5,415 nt of DNA from an uncultured Clostridia bacterium (lineage in GTDB: Bacteria > Bacillota > Clostridia > Oscillospirales > Acutalibacteraceae), in contig CAMWIZ010000080.1 of assembly GCA_947174455.1 (NCBI GenBank), forward strand, positions 1-5,415. Reading direction: 5' to 3'. Shown here one piece after another: positions 1 through 5,366 of the stretch. The position numbers were made by a program, and so were the translations under genes. The notes under the pieces are model-generated. The model did not search any database and was not told the DNA's origin. It saw nothing but the letters and a program-made list of their open reading frames with translations. How positions within the stretch are numbered: position 1 is the first letter of the stretch; every line of letters starts with the position of its first letter.

Positions 1-493
1 GAATAAAGAATTTGACGACTATGTTCGTCGGTACAGCTTGGATTTGACCCGTCTGTGTATGTCACTTTGCCCCTGCCAAACCGATGCCGAGGATTTATTT
101 CAGGATACATGGTACAAGGCTATAAAAGGGTACGACACATACGACAGTGAAAAACCATTCGACAAATGGCTGTTCTCCATTTGTGTCAATACCTATAAAA
201 ATTCTTTGCGACTCGCCTACAACAAACGTAAATTGGATTTTAAATCAGACGAGGAAAAGGAATTCTTTATCAATTCAGTGCCTGATACGGAAAACAACAG
301 CCTTGATTCGCACATTGAACTGAAAAAAGAAATTTTGGCTTTGCCAAAAAGGCAGAAACTTGTTATTGTTCTGCATTACCTTAAAGGATATTCCGAAAAG
401 GAAATTGCAGAAATTCTGAAAATTCCACAGGGAACGGTTAAATCAAGATTACACTCTGCGAAAAAACGTCTGAAAGAGAGGTTAAGCCAATGA
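1..493 (+). CDS. ECF-type RNA polymerase sigma factor, 5'-truncated by window edge
   Basis: The reading frame is open from position 2 to the TGA at 491-493, giving 163 visible codons; the true start lies left of the window. A TTG at 38-40 is in frame, but coding sequence continues upstream of it (NKEFDDYVRRYS), so it is not the start. The protein shows the two sigma-70 family modules of ECF factors. Region 2, which binds core polymerase and the -10 element, has DAEDLFQDTWYKA followed by PFDKWLFSICVNTYKNSLR. Region 4, the -35-binding helix-turn-helix, has LPKRQKLVIVLHYLKGYSEK then EIAEILKIPQGTVKSRLHSA near the C-terminus. Such proteins direct polymerase to a small regulon and are usually held inactive by a membrane anti-sigma factor. 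The next gene overlaps the stop by 4 bp and encodes a membrane protein, which fits that pairing. The target promoters cannot be read from this window. Family assignment is secure; subgroup is not. Confidence 0.93.
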   Translation, partial: NKEFDDYVRRYSLDLTRLCMSLCPCQTDAEDLFQDTWYKAIKGYDTYDSEKPFDKWLFSICVNTYKNSLRLAYNKRKLDFKSDEEKEFFINSVPDTENNSLDSHIELKKEILALPKRQKLVIVLHYLKGYSEKEIAEILKIPQGTVKSRLHSAKKRLKERLSQ

Positions 494-1590
494 AAAACAA
501 GAAATTTCTCACCGATGAGCAGCTCGACAGTATGCTTACAGAATATTTTAACAGGGAACCAAGGAAAGTTTTTAGCGTTAATTTTGAAAAGGAGGAAAAA
601 TCCATGAAAAAAATACCTGTCATTAAATACGGTACTATAGGAGTATGCACCGCCGCACTGCTTGCCGCAGGCATTTTTTCGGGTCAGATTGCAGATATAT
701 TCGGTGAAAATACCGTTGTTTCTGACAGCGATACTTCAGCCGTATCCCCCCTCAAACCTAACAGCTTCACATTAACCGCCTGTGCCGATGAGGTGGAAAC
801 TGCTGATAGGACAGAAACTGCCGATAGTATAGAAACTGCCGACGAGGCAAACAAGAACTCCGCCAACTACCAATCGGAAACAGGCTTGCTTGGAGGACAT
901 TTCGTAACGATTGAAGAAGCTGTAGAATATATAGGAACAGACGGCTATGCTGTAAATCCCGAATTATACGACGGTGAATATACTGAAATTACTGTACCCG
1001 ATATATGTTCAGTTTCCGACTATCTAAAGTTTACCGTTAGCGGTGACAATATAGTTTCGTACAGTGCCGTTTGTGAAAAAGGACAGCTTGGCGGCTACAT
1101 CGATGCCAATGCTTTTATACAGGACGGGATAGGTTTTCCATCTGACTTCGAGGCAAACTATTATTATAACACGGGTGCAAACGAATCGGACATCCAAGAA
1201 TATGCAAAAGTCGTATACGTAAGCGGTGATACAGGTTTAAAAGAAACAGGCTCCATGGAGTATGCGTCCCCGGATGAGTGTAAAAACAACCGCAACCTTA
1301 ACAGCATTACATGGCACCCAAGTGATGAAACTATATGGCAGGAGCTTCAGCAGTACGCTGATGAAATCTCCATGTATGATGATGAAAAAGGCATAACGGG
1401 TGAAAATCTGAAAAAATACGGAGAGTATAAAAAGCAATATATTGAAAATCTTCATAAGGACGACAATTATAATAATTTGTTCTCTGATACAATAACAATA
1501 ACCGTAAACTACGCAGACGGTACATCAGACACACAACAGGCTAATGTAACCTTTGACCGGAACGGATACTATATTGTAGATATTCAGTAA
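490..1590 (+). CDS. Single-pass membrane protein, probable anti-sigma factor of the upstream ECF sigma factor
   Basis: This 366-residue protein starts at an ATG whose bases overlap the sigma factor stop codon (ATGA, 490-493), so the two are probably translationally coupled. Residues 1-46 are a short, charged, probably cytoplasmic segment (LDSMLTEYF helix). Residues about 47-64 form one hydrophobic transmembrane segment (YGTIGVCTAALLAAGIF). The rest, about 300 residues, should lie outside the membrane. It includes an acidic, low-complexity stretch (residues 103-120, ETAD repeated three times) and a C-terminal beta-rich part (TITITVNYADGTSDTQ ... DRNGYYIVDIQ). There is no zinc-binding HxxxCxxC anti-sigma motif. 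The anti-sigma role is inferred from gene order, overlap and topology; the short N-terminus would be the sigma-binding part. The stimulus is unknown. A strong internal ribosome binding site and ATG at codon 39 could give a shorter form that begins just before the membrane segment. It might also be a generic exported protein co-transcribed with the sigma factor. Confidence 0.85.
   Translation: MKNKKFLTDEQLDSMLTEYFNREPRKVFSVNFEKEEKSMKKIPVIKYGTIGVCTAALLAAGIFSGQIADIFGENTVVSDSDTSAVSPLKPNSFTLTACADEVETADRTETADSIETADEANKNSANYQSETGLLGGHFVTIEEAVEYIGTDGYAVNPELYDGEYTEITVPDICSVSDYLKFTVSGDNIVSYSAVCEKGQLGGYIDANAFIQDGIGFPSDFEANYYYNTGANESDIQEYAKVVYVSGDTGLKETGSMEYASPDECKNNRNLNSITWHPSDETIWQELQQYADEISMYDDEKGITGENLKKYGEYKKQYIENLHKDDNYNNLFSDTITITVNYADGTSDTQQANVTFDRNGYYIVDIQ
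587..606 (+). promoter_or_regulatory. Internal Shine-Dalgarno and ATG inside the anti-sigma gene
   Basis: AAAAGGAGG at 587-595 is a near-perfect Shine-Dalgarno sequence, and an in-frame ATG follows 8 bases later at 604-606 (codon 39, MKKIPVIKYG). The product would start like an exported or membrane protein: two lysines and then a hydrophobic stretch, without the N-terminal 38 residues. By contrast, the annotated start at 490 has only a weak purine-rich upstream stretch inside the sigma gene (AAAGAGAGG at 474-482). The site also encodes EKEEKS, so coincidence is possible. Confidence 0.45.
796..849 (+). repeat. Three tandem copies of an 18-bp coding repeat
   Basis: Units at 796-813, 814-831 and 832-849 each begin with GAAACTGC(C/T)GA and encode ETADRT, ETADSI and ETADEA. 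Because the unit is a multiple of three, copy-number change would leave the reading frame intact. It lies in the extracytoplasmic part of the probable anti-sigma factor, soon after the membrane segment, and looks like a flexible acidic linker. Confidence 0.75.
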
Positions 1591-1676
1591 TAGTTTCTCA
1601 TGCCAATCAAAATTGCCGAGCATACCCGAACTTGCTCATAACATATGCATACAAGATATATTTAGAATACACCCCA

Positions 1677-1719
1677 AAACACGCCGAAGCTGCAATTTTA
1701 CAGCAGCTTCGGCGTGTTT
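1677..1719. terminator. Bidirectional intrinsic terminator between convergent genes
   Basis: A perfect 16-bp inverted repeat pairs 1677-1692 (core ACGCCGAAGCTG) with 1704-1719, leaving an 11-base loop. On the + strand the stem ends in GTTT and continues with TATTTCT, 87 bases after the anti-sigma stop codon. On the - strand the stem ends in GTTTTGGGG, a short T run, 11 bases after the dockerin gene's stop codon. The position between two converging genes fits a shared terminator. The T tracts are short, so efficiency may differ by direction. Confidence 0.85.
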
Positions 1720-1729
1720 ATTTCTAAAA

Positions 1730-2410
1730 TTATGTCATAGTAATAGTCATGTAGTAAGAACGTCTTCCACCCTCTACTGTTCCAAGACAAATAAGAGAAT
1801 AGTTAGGGTTCATAAAGTAATCATTATAAACTCTTTCATCATACTTTTGAATATACTCATAGTACTTCTTCGCTGTATTGTACGCATAATTGCGAATATT
1901 ATAGTCAAATGGAGGATTGTTTACACTCATGTTATTGTCGGGGAACAATGTGTCAATAGACCTTTCATCGGGACGAAGATCTAAATATCCGCTTAATACT
2001 TCCTCCGCTCTTATCTGTCCCGCTGCAAGGGAAGCATCATGATATTCCAGCGGAGCTACTCCCCTACTTTCACGATCCTCATTTATCATATTTATCAATG
2101 CAATACGCTCAGCCTTGTTATACGCATACTTGTCAACAACGTCTTTAAGGCCAAGATTCAATCTCATAAGAATGTATGCATCCTTCAGAGTAACGGCACC
2201 GTCGCCGTCCATATCCGCTGCCGTTTGTTCCTCAGCGTCCAAAGTAACCAAACCCAATGCCGCCCTTTGTACAGTATACGAATCACGCAGGTCAATTGAA
2301 TTATCCCCGTTAATATCACCTAAAACATACGCATCTGCCGAAATAACCGCAGAAGACAGTATTGCGGCTGCCGCACCAAACGCAATAATGGAATTTATTG
2401 GTTTACTCAT
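1730..2410 (-). CDS. Secreted protein with N-terminal type I dockerin and C-terminal CAP/SCP-like domain
   Basis: The start chosen is the ATG at 2410-2408, giving 226 residues. An in-frame TTG at 2425 is possible but lies only about 8 bases from the expected transcription start. Residues 1-27 are a signal peptide (hydrophobic IIAFGAAAAILSSAVI, likely cleavage after SADA). Residues about 30-89 are a type I dockerin: two EF-hand-like calcium loops (D32, N34, D36, S38, D40, D43 and D66, D68, D70, T74, D77), each followed by a helix (SYTVQRAALGL, AYILMRLNLGL). Dockerins bind cohesins on scaffoldins or cell-surface proteins. Residues about 100-226 resemble bacterial CAP/SCP domains: INMINEDRESRGVAPLEY, then IRAEEVLSGYLDLRPDERS, and an ending MNPNYSLICLG ... 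SYYMTITMT. The usual CAP histidines and the GEN glutamate are not found at the expected places, so the domain is divergent. The gene has its own promoter, diverges from the L,D-transpeptidase gene and converges on the sigma operon. The dockerin call is firm; the CAP call is moderate. Confidence 0.88.
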   Translation of the reverse strand: MSKPINSIIAFGAAAAILSSAVISADAYVLGDINGDNSIDLRDSYTVQRAALGLVTLDAEEQTAADMDGDGAVTLKDAYILMRLNLGLKDVVDKYAYNKAERIALINMINEDRESRGVAPLEYHDASLAAGQIRAEEVLSGYLDLRPDERSIDTLFPDNNMSVNNPPFDYNIRNYAYNTAKKYYEYIQKYDERVYNDYFMNPNYSLICLGTVEGGRRSYYMTITMT

Positions 2411-2439
2411 GACCTTAACCCCCAACTATTTTTGGTAAC

Positions 2440-2468
2440 ATCATACACCGTTTTTATTAAATTGTCAA
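2440..2468 (-). promoter_or_regulatory. Sigma-A type promoter of the dockerin gene
   Basis: Read on the - strand, TTGACA (2468-2463) is followed after exactly 17 bases by TATGAT (2445-2440). Transcription should start near 2433, giving a leader of about 23 bases before the ATG at 2410. This spacing supports that ATG over the TTG at 2425. A G-rich stretch (GGGGG, 2423-2419) 8 bases before the ATG may act as a weak ribosome binding site. Confidence 0.8.
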
Positions 2469-2633
2469 TATAATCACTAAAATTTTAACATCTGCGGTAA
2501 TCTTTTGTACACTTTTTAGCTTAACAGTCTTTATTTTTCCTGTCATATAAGTCGCAAAAAACATACAAATTGGTTATACTATAATCGACATCTTATTATA
2601 TGTGTTTTTTATGAAAATTATACCTGCAAATCA

Positions 2634-2662
2634 TTGAATTTACACCCCGTTTGTGTTATTCT
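2634..2662 (+). promoter_or_regulatory. Candidate promoter of the L,D-transpeptidase gene
   Basis: TTGAAT (2634-2639) and TATTCT (2657-2662) are 17 bases apart, and TGT directly before the -10 gives an extended -10 (TGnTATTCT). Each hexamer matches consensus at four of six positions. The predicted leader would be about 120 bases long. Other partial matches lie nearer the gene (TTGACT at 2687, TTGACG at 2731), but none has a convincing -10 at proper distance. Confidence 0.4.
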
Positions 2663-2790
2663 TAGGATATGAATTTTTGCGATTTTTTGACTGTCACTAT
2701 TAAAGACTAACACAAAAACGCAGCAGAATTTTGACGGTGTATATTGAATGTATCCTGTAGTAGAATTACATTTTCAGATGGGATGGGAAT

Positions 2791-4332
2791 ATGAACAAAA
2801 ATGAATTACGCAACAGCAAGGCTGCTAAAGAAAGGACCTCAACAAGGGGTTGGTCTGCCGCAAGGTCGGAAAGAAAGTCAAAATCGGGGAAAAAAAGTGC
2901 AAGCAAGACTCGGTCAAAGGCACCGATTGCTGCGGTTGTATGTGTTTTTGGCATAATATTGATTGCGTACATCTGCGGTGCGGTTTTTTTCAGCAGTCAC
3001 TTTATATATGCTACATTTATAAACAACTGTGATGTATCGGCACTCGGTTTGGATGATGCAAAGCAAAAGCTTATGTCCTCAACAGACGGATACACGCTCA
3101 CCCTTGAGGAACACAACAATATCTATGAAACCATTGACGGCGGTGCTATAGAACTATCTGCACAAATTACGAACGAATTTGACACAGTATTGGAAAACCA
3201 GTCGGTACTTTCATGGCCTATTGAAATATTCCGAAGCAAAGAATATACGCTTGATGAGGGTATGATAAACTATACCTACAACAGCAATAAGCTGACAGAG
3301 ATTATAGACAATCTTAACTGTGTAGACCCGGAATATCCTATTGAAGCAAAAGACGCATCGCTTATCATGATGGACGGTGAATTTCAGATTGTGTCTGAGG
3401 ATTACAGCAATGTTGCCCACCGCAACGATTTGGAAGCTGCGATCAAGAAGGCAATAGAGTCACAGGAAAGCAAACTTAACTTGAGAGAAAGCGGTTTGTA
3501 TGATGAGCCTGCAATAAAATCAAGCGACCCAATAATGCAGGCAAAGCTTGAGGTATGCAATTCGATAGCAAATCTGCAAATAAGTCTGATTTTCGGTTAT
3601 TCCACTGAGGTTATAGATTCACACACAATAGCCAATTGGATAGATGTAACGGAAAATAACAGCGAATATTCCATGCAGATTGACACGGATGCTGTGAAGG
3701 CATATGCTGAACAGCTTGCACAGAAATACGACACGTCCGGCAAACCAAAACAATTCGCTGCTACAAGAGGCGAAGTTATAGAAATAACAACAGGCGACTA
3801 CGGCTGGAAGCTGAACACGGCATATGCTGCGGAAAAGCTTGCTGAAATTGTAAATGCAAAGCAGTCTGTAACTTATGACTTAACTGACAAGAGCGAAGAG
3901 AGCAACCTGTGGTGGAAGCAAATTGCAATAGGCTATGATGCAAACGGAAACGACTACTACGGCACAAGCTATGCAGAGGTAAGCATTTCCGAACAGCATA
4001 TGTGGCTGTACCTTAACGGTGTGCTGACAATGGACTGCGACGTTGTAACAGGTAATCCAACGCTTGGCAATGACACACCACAGGGGGCATTCCGTATTCG
4101 TTACAAGGAACTCAACGCTACGCTAAGGGGTCCGGGCTATGTAACCCCGGTTGATTACTGGATGGTATTTGCCGATGATGTAGGCTTTCATGATGCAACA
4201 TGGCAAGCGGCTTTCGGCGGTGATTTGTACTACACAAACGGCTCACACGGCTGTGTAAATATGTCGCTTAATGATGCGGCACGTCTGTATGACTATATTT
4301 ACGACGGTTTGCCTGTATTCGTGTATTACTAA
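2791..4332 (+). CDS. Membrane-anchored L,D-transpeptidase (YkuD family) with N-terminal peptidoglycan-binding region
   Basis: This 513-residue enzyme should form 3-3 type cross-links in peptidoglycan, or attach proteins to it, on the outer face of the membrane. Residues 1-44 are a very basic cytoplasmic tail (15 Lys/Arg, 3 Glu). Residues about 45-68 form one transmembrane helix (PIAAVVCVFGIILIAYICG). Residues about 80-360 match the arrangement of the PG_binding_4 type domain that precedes YkuD in Gram-positive enzymes, with the typical closing motif TRGEVIEITTGDYGWKLN (325-342). Residues about 393-513 are the YkuD catalytic domain: AEVSISEQHMWLY, then VVTGNPTLGNDTPQGAFRI, VDYWMVF, GFHDATW with His467, and NGSHGCVNM with catalytic Cys488. 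The sequence ends normally for the family (GLPVFVYY), so it looks complete and active. The start follows a purine-rich stretch (GGGATGGGAA, 2780-2789) that is a weak ribosome binding site. Such enzymes are known for tolerance of many beta-lactams; whether this one does so cannot be seen here. Confidence 0.95.
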   Translation: MNKNELRNSKAAKERTSTRGWSAARSERKSKSGKKSASKTRSKAPIAAVVCVFGIILIAYICGAVFFSSHFIYATFINNCDVSALGLDDAKQKLMSSTDGYTLTLEEHNNIYETIDGGAIELSAQITNEFDTVLENQSVLSWPIEIFRSKEYTLDEGMINYTYNSNKLTEIIDNLNCVDPEYPIEAKDASLIMMDGEFQIVSEDYSNVAHRNDLEAAIKKAIESQESKLNLRESGLYDEPAIKSSDPIMQAKLEVCNSIANLQISLIFGYSTEVIDSHTIANWIDVTENNSEYSMQIDTDAVKAYAEQLAQKYDTSGKPKQFAATRGEVIEITTGDYGWKLNTAYAAEKLAEIVNAKQSVTYDLTDKSEESNLWWKQIAIGYDANGNDYYGTSYAEVSISEQHMWLYLNGVLTMDCDVVTGNPTLGNDTPQGAFRIRYKELNATLRGPGYVTPVDYWMVFADDVGFHDATWQAAFGGDLYYTNGSHGCVNMSLNDAARLYDYIYDGLPVFVYY

Positions 4333-4389
4333 ACTAATATTACACAGTACTTCATAAAAAAGAAACACACTATTTGATACCAAAACTTT

Positions 4390-4427
4390 TAATGGGGAGA
4401 ACCTGCTGCAAGTGGTTCTCCCCATTA
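4390..4427. terminator. Terminator-like hairpin downstream of the L,D-transpeptidase gene
   Basis: A perfect 14-bp inverted repeat pairs 4390-4403 (TAATGGGGAGAACC) with 4414-4427, loop of 10 bases, 57 bases after the stop codon. The + strand flank (TTATCTAACGG) is only mildly T-rich, and on the - strand the flank is AAAGTTTTGG, so the T tract is poor both ways. Its place between convergent genes suggests a terminator, but it could be a 3'-end stabilising structure. Confidence 0.65.
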
Positions 4428-4453
4428 TTATCTAACGGTTATTTCTGATGTTT

Positions 4454-4539
4454 AAACAGAAAAACAGCACCTCACTAAAAAACTTCTCAGCAGCTCGGTA
4501 AAACCCTGTCAAGCTGCAAAGCCGTTCTGTGCGGTGCCG
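4454..4539 (-). terminator. Folded element with T tract, possible terminator or 3'-UTR RNA of the DUF378 gene
   Basis: On the - strand, CGGCACCGCAC (4539-4529) can pair with GTGAGGTGCTG (4475-4465) with two mismatches in 11. An inner stem, GCAGCT (4517-4512) with AGCTGC (4495-4490), sits inside. The outer stem is followed directly by TTTTTCTGTTT (4464-4454), the tail expected of an intrinsic terminator. It begins 70 bases after the DUF378 stop codon. The fold is larger and more branched than a usual terminator, so a processed 3'-UTR RNA is an alternative. I inferred the fold by eye only. Confidence 0.4.
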
Positions 4540-4608
4540 TCTTTCTTATTTCATTTTAATCCTCAAAATTAAAGTATGGCTGAAGTGCGTTTTTAAATCA
4601 CTAACACA

Positions 4609-4830
4609 TTAACTCATTACCTTAATTTCTCTGTCAGGCTCGGCATTTTCTCTGAAAAGCAAAGAAATACACCAAATGGCACACAAACCTACTACAGTGT
4701 AAATAACACGGCTTATCATACCGGTTTGACCTCCGCAAATCCAAGCTACCAAGTCGAACTGGAATATTCCTATTGCACCCCAATTTACACCACCTATAAT
4801 GAGCAGTGTAAGAACAATTTTATTAAGCAT
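4609..4830 (-). CDS. DUF378 family small membrane protein (YuzA-like)
   Basis: The 73-residue product starts at the ATG at 4830-4828, preceded by a good ribosome binding site (AAAGGAAG, about 6 bases away). It carries the DUF378 family pattern: a first membrane helix (residues about 4-24, IVLTLLIIGGVNWGAIGIF) with the characteristic NWG at 16-18, then FDLVAWICGG, and a second helix (about 38-60, ISRVIYTVVGLCAIWCISLLF). The last 13 residues are charged and probably cytoplasmic. Length and topology are normal for the family, whose biochemical function is not known. It stands alone, with its own candidate promoter at 4877-4905, convergent with the L,D-transpeptidase gene. Confidence 0.88.
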   Translation of the reverse strand: MLNKIVLTLLIIGGVNWGAIGIFQFDLVAWICGGQTGMISRVIYTVVGLCAIWCISLLFRENAEPDREIKVMS

Positions 4831-4876
4831 ACTCTACTTCCTTTCCTATTATTTATACCAACCGGATACAAACCTC

Positions 4877-4905
4877 CTAATAAGGCATTACCGAACAATT
4901 AACAA
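4877..4905 (-). promoter_or_regulatory. Candidate promoter of the DUF378 gene
   Basis: On the - strand TTGTTA (4905-4900) and TATTAG (4882-4877) are 17 bases apart, each matching consensus at four of six positions. Transcription would start near 4870, about 40 bases before the ATG. A small perfect inverted repeat (AACAAC-T-GTTGTT, 4901-4913) overlaps the -35 box and might be an operator. A TATAAA at 4857-4852 is a second -10 option, but its start point would fall on the ribosome binding site. Confidence 0.35.
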
Positions 4906-4965
4906 CTGTTGTTTTTGTTCTGCATTACCCATATGCAGATTTGACCCGACTAGCACAATGTATAT

Positions 4966-4981
4966 CTATATGTACATATAG
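4966..4981. repeat. Perfect 16-bp palindrome
   Basis: CTATATGTACATATAG reads the same on both strands, and TTTTT follows on the + strand. It lies far from both flanking start codons. It could be a protein binding site or a very weak AT-rich hairpin; nothing else in the window repeats it. Confidence 0.5.
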
Positions 4982-5079
4982 TTTTTGCGGCTTCACAGAT
5001 TTTATACACATATTTTTTTCTTTTTAATGCCGCTTTATATACAGCCTGATAAAACAACATATTTTAGTTTAATTTTTTA

Positions 5080-5128
5080 ACTTTTTTTGAAAAAAAGTAT
5101 TGACAAGCGTCCCACAAACTGATATAAT
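5080..5128 (+). promoter_or_regulatory. Consensus sigma-A promoter of the tRNA operon with A/T-tract upstream element
   Basis: TTGACA (5100-5105) and TATAAT (5123-5128) match consensus at all twelve positions with the optimal 17-base spacer. Transcription should begin near 5135, about 22 bases before the mature tRNA-Met. Directly upstream is a symmetric ACT7-G-A7GT block (5080-5098, seven T, G, seven A) placed where an UP element would contact the polymerase alpha subunits. This strength is typical of stable RNA promoters. Confidence 0.93.
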
Positions 5129-5156
5129 ACTACTTGTTCACTGATGTGAAACACAT

Positions 5157-5233
5157 GGCGATATAGCTCAGTTGGCTAGAGCATTCGGTTCATACCCGGA
5201 GTGTCGGCGGTTCGAGTCCACCTATCGCTACCA
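5157..5233 (+). tRNA. tRNA-Met (anticodon CAU), elongator type
   Basis: The full cloverleaf can be drawn. Acceptor stem 5157-5163 pairs with 5223-5229 (first pair G-U). The D arm is GCTC/GAGC (5166-5182). The anticodon stem is TTCGG/CCGGA with loop TTCATAC (5189-5195), anticodon CAT at 5191-5193. The T arm is GGCGG-TTCGAGT-CCACC (5206-5222), and the discriminator A is followed by an encoded CCA (5231-5233). It lacks the initiator features (C1-A72 type start and three G-C pairs GGG/CCC next to the anticodon loop). The ending CGCTACCA is common in Firmicute elongator tRNA-Met. A tRNA-Ile with lysidine also reads CAU at gene level but is less likely. The middle T-stem pair is a C-A mismatch (5208 with 5220). 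Confidence 0.93.
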
Positions 5234-5238
5234 TATAT

Positions 5239-5313
5239 GGCCCGGTGGTCAAGAGGTTAAGACACCGCCCTTTCACGGCGGTAACACGAGTTCGATTCTC
5301 GTCCGGGTCACCA
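5239..5313 (+). tRNA. tRNA-Glu (anticodon UUC)
   Basis: Acceptor stem GGCCCGG (5239-5245) pairs with CCGGGTC (5303-5309), including one G-U. The D arm is GTC/GAC (5248-5263). The anticodon stem CCGCC/GGCGG encloses loop CTTTCAC (5270-5276), anticodon TTC at 5272-5274. The T arm is ACGAG-TTCGATT-CTCGT (5286-5302), and the discriminator A is followed by an encoded CCA (5311-5313). Only five bases (TATAT) separate it from the tRNA-Met, so both come from one precursor transcript. Confidence 0.97.
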
Positions 5314-5327
5314 TATTTGGTGTTTTG

Positions 5328-5366
5328 AAAACAGTTCGATTTTTATCGGACTGTTTTTTGTTTTTT
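5328..5366 (+). terminator. Intrinsic terminator of the tRNA operon
   Basis: AAAACAGTTCGAT (5328-5340) pairs with ATCGGACTGTTTT (5345-5357), a 13-bp stem with a single U-G wobble and a TTTT loop. A long T tract (to 5366, interrupted by one G) follows. It lies 14 bases after the tRNA-Glu CCA and closes the two-tRNA unit. The remaining 49 bases to the window end are AT-rich and show nothing identifiable. Confidence 0.92.

Larger units (their letters stand above)
2411..2790. other. Divergent intergenic spacer without a gene
   Basis: This AT-rich 380-bp stretch separates the dockerin gene (left, - strand) from the L,D-transpeptidase gene (right, + strand). It holds the dockerin promoter at 2440-2468 and a weaker + strand candidate at 2634-2662. 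A TATAAT at 2580-2585 has no recognisable -35 partner. I see no coding frame with a ribosome binding site, no RNA gene and no terminator. Two short inverted-repeat pairs are present (2552-2560 with 2674-2682; 2650-2658 with 2708-2716), which may be chance in such AT-rich DNA. Confidence 0.6.
4831..5156. other. Intergenic stretch between DUF378 gene and tRNA operon
   Basis: No gene is visible in these 326 bases. They hold the DUF378 leader and candidate promoter (4831-4913), a 16-bp perfect palindrome at 4966-4981 (CTATATGTACATATAG) followed by TTTTT, a very AT-rich segment at about 4985-5099, and the tRNA promoter with the short pre-tRNA leader. Open frames here (for example 4799-4981 on the + strand) have no ribosome binding site and overlap the DUF378 start region. 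Confidence 0.6.

Noticed and set aside
57..78. Cluster of three cysteines (C-x3-C-x-C) in sigma region 2, a possible redox or metal site
   Set aside because: No further ligand pattern is visible, and cysteines at this place occur in related sigma factors as far as I recall, so I do not claim sensing.
1613..1984. Open frame of 123 codons on the + strand
   Set aside because: It runs antisense through the 3' part of the dockerin gene and through the terminator hairpin, and its product has no recognisable domain.
2039..2438. Two overlapping + strand frames (2039-2299, 2115-2438)
   Set aside because: They lie antisense to the dockerin gene, whose signal peptide and calcium loops are clear on the other strand.
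2552..2716. Two inverted-repeat pairs in the divergent spacer (2552-2560/2674-2682 and 2650-2658/2708-2716)
   Set aside because: Each is only 9 bp with arms 50 or more bases apart in very AT-rich DNA, so chance is a sufficient explanation.
4546..4563. Minimal ATG-AAA-TAA frame on the - strand after a GAGG, upstream of the folded element
   Set aside because: Two codons in AT-rich DNA are expected by chance, and no leader-peptide attenuation layout is evident.
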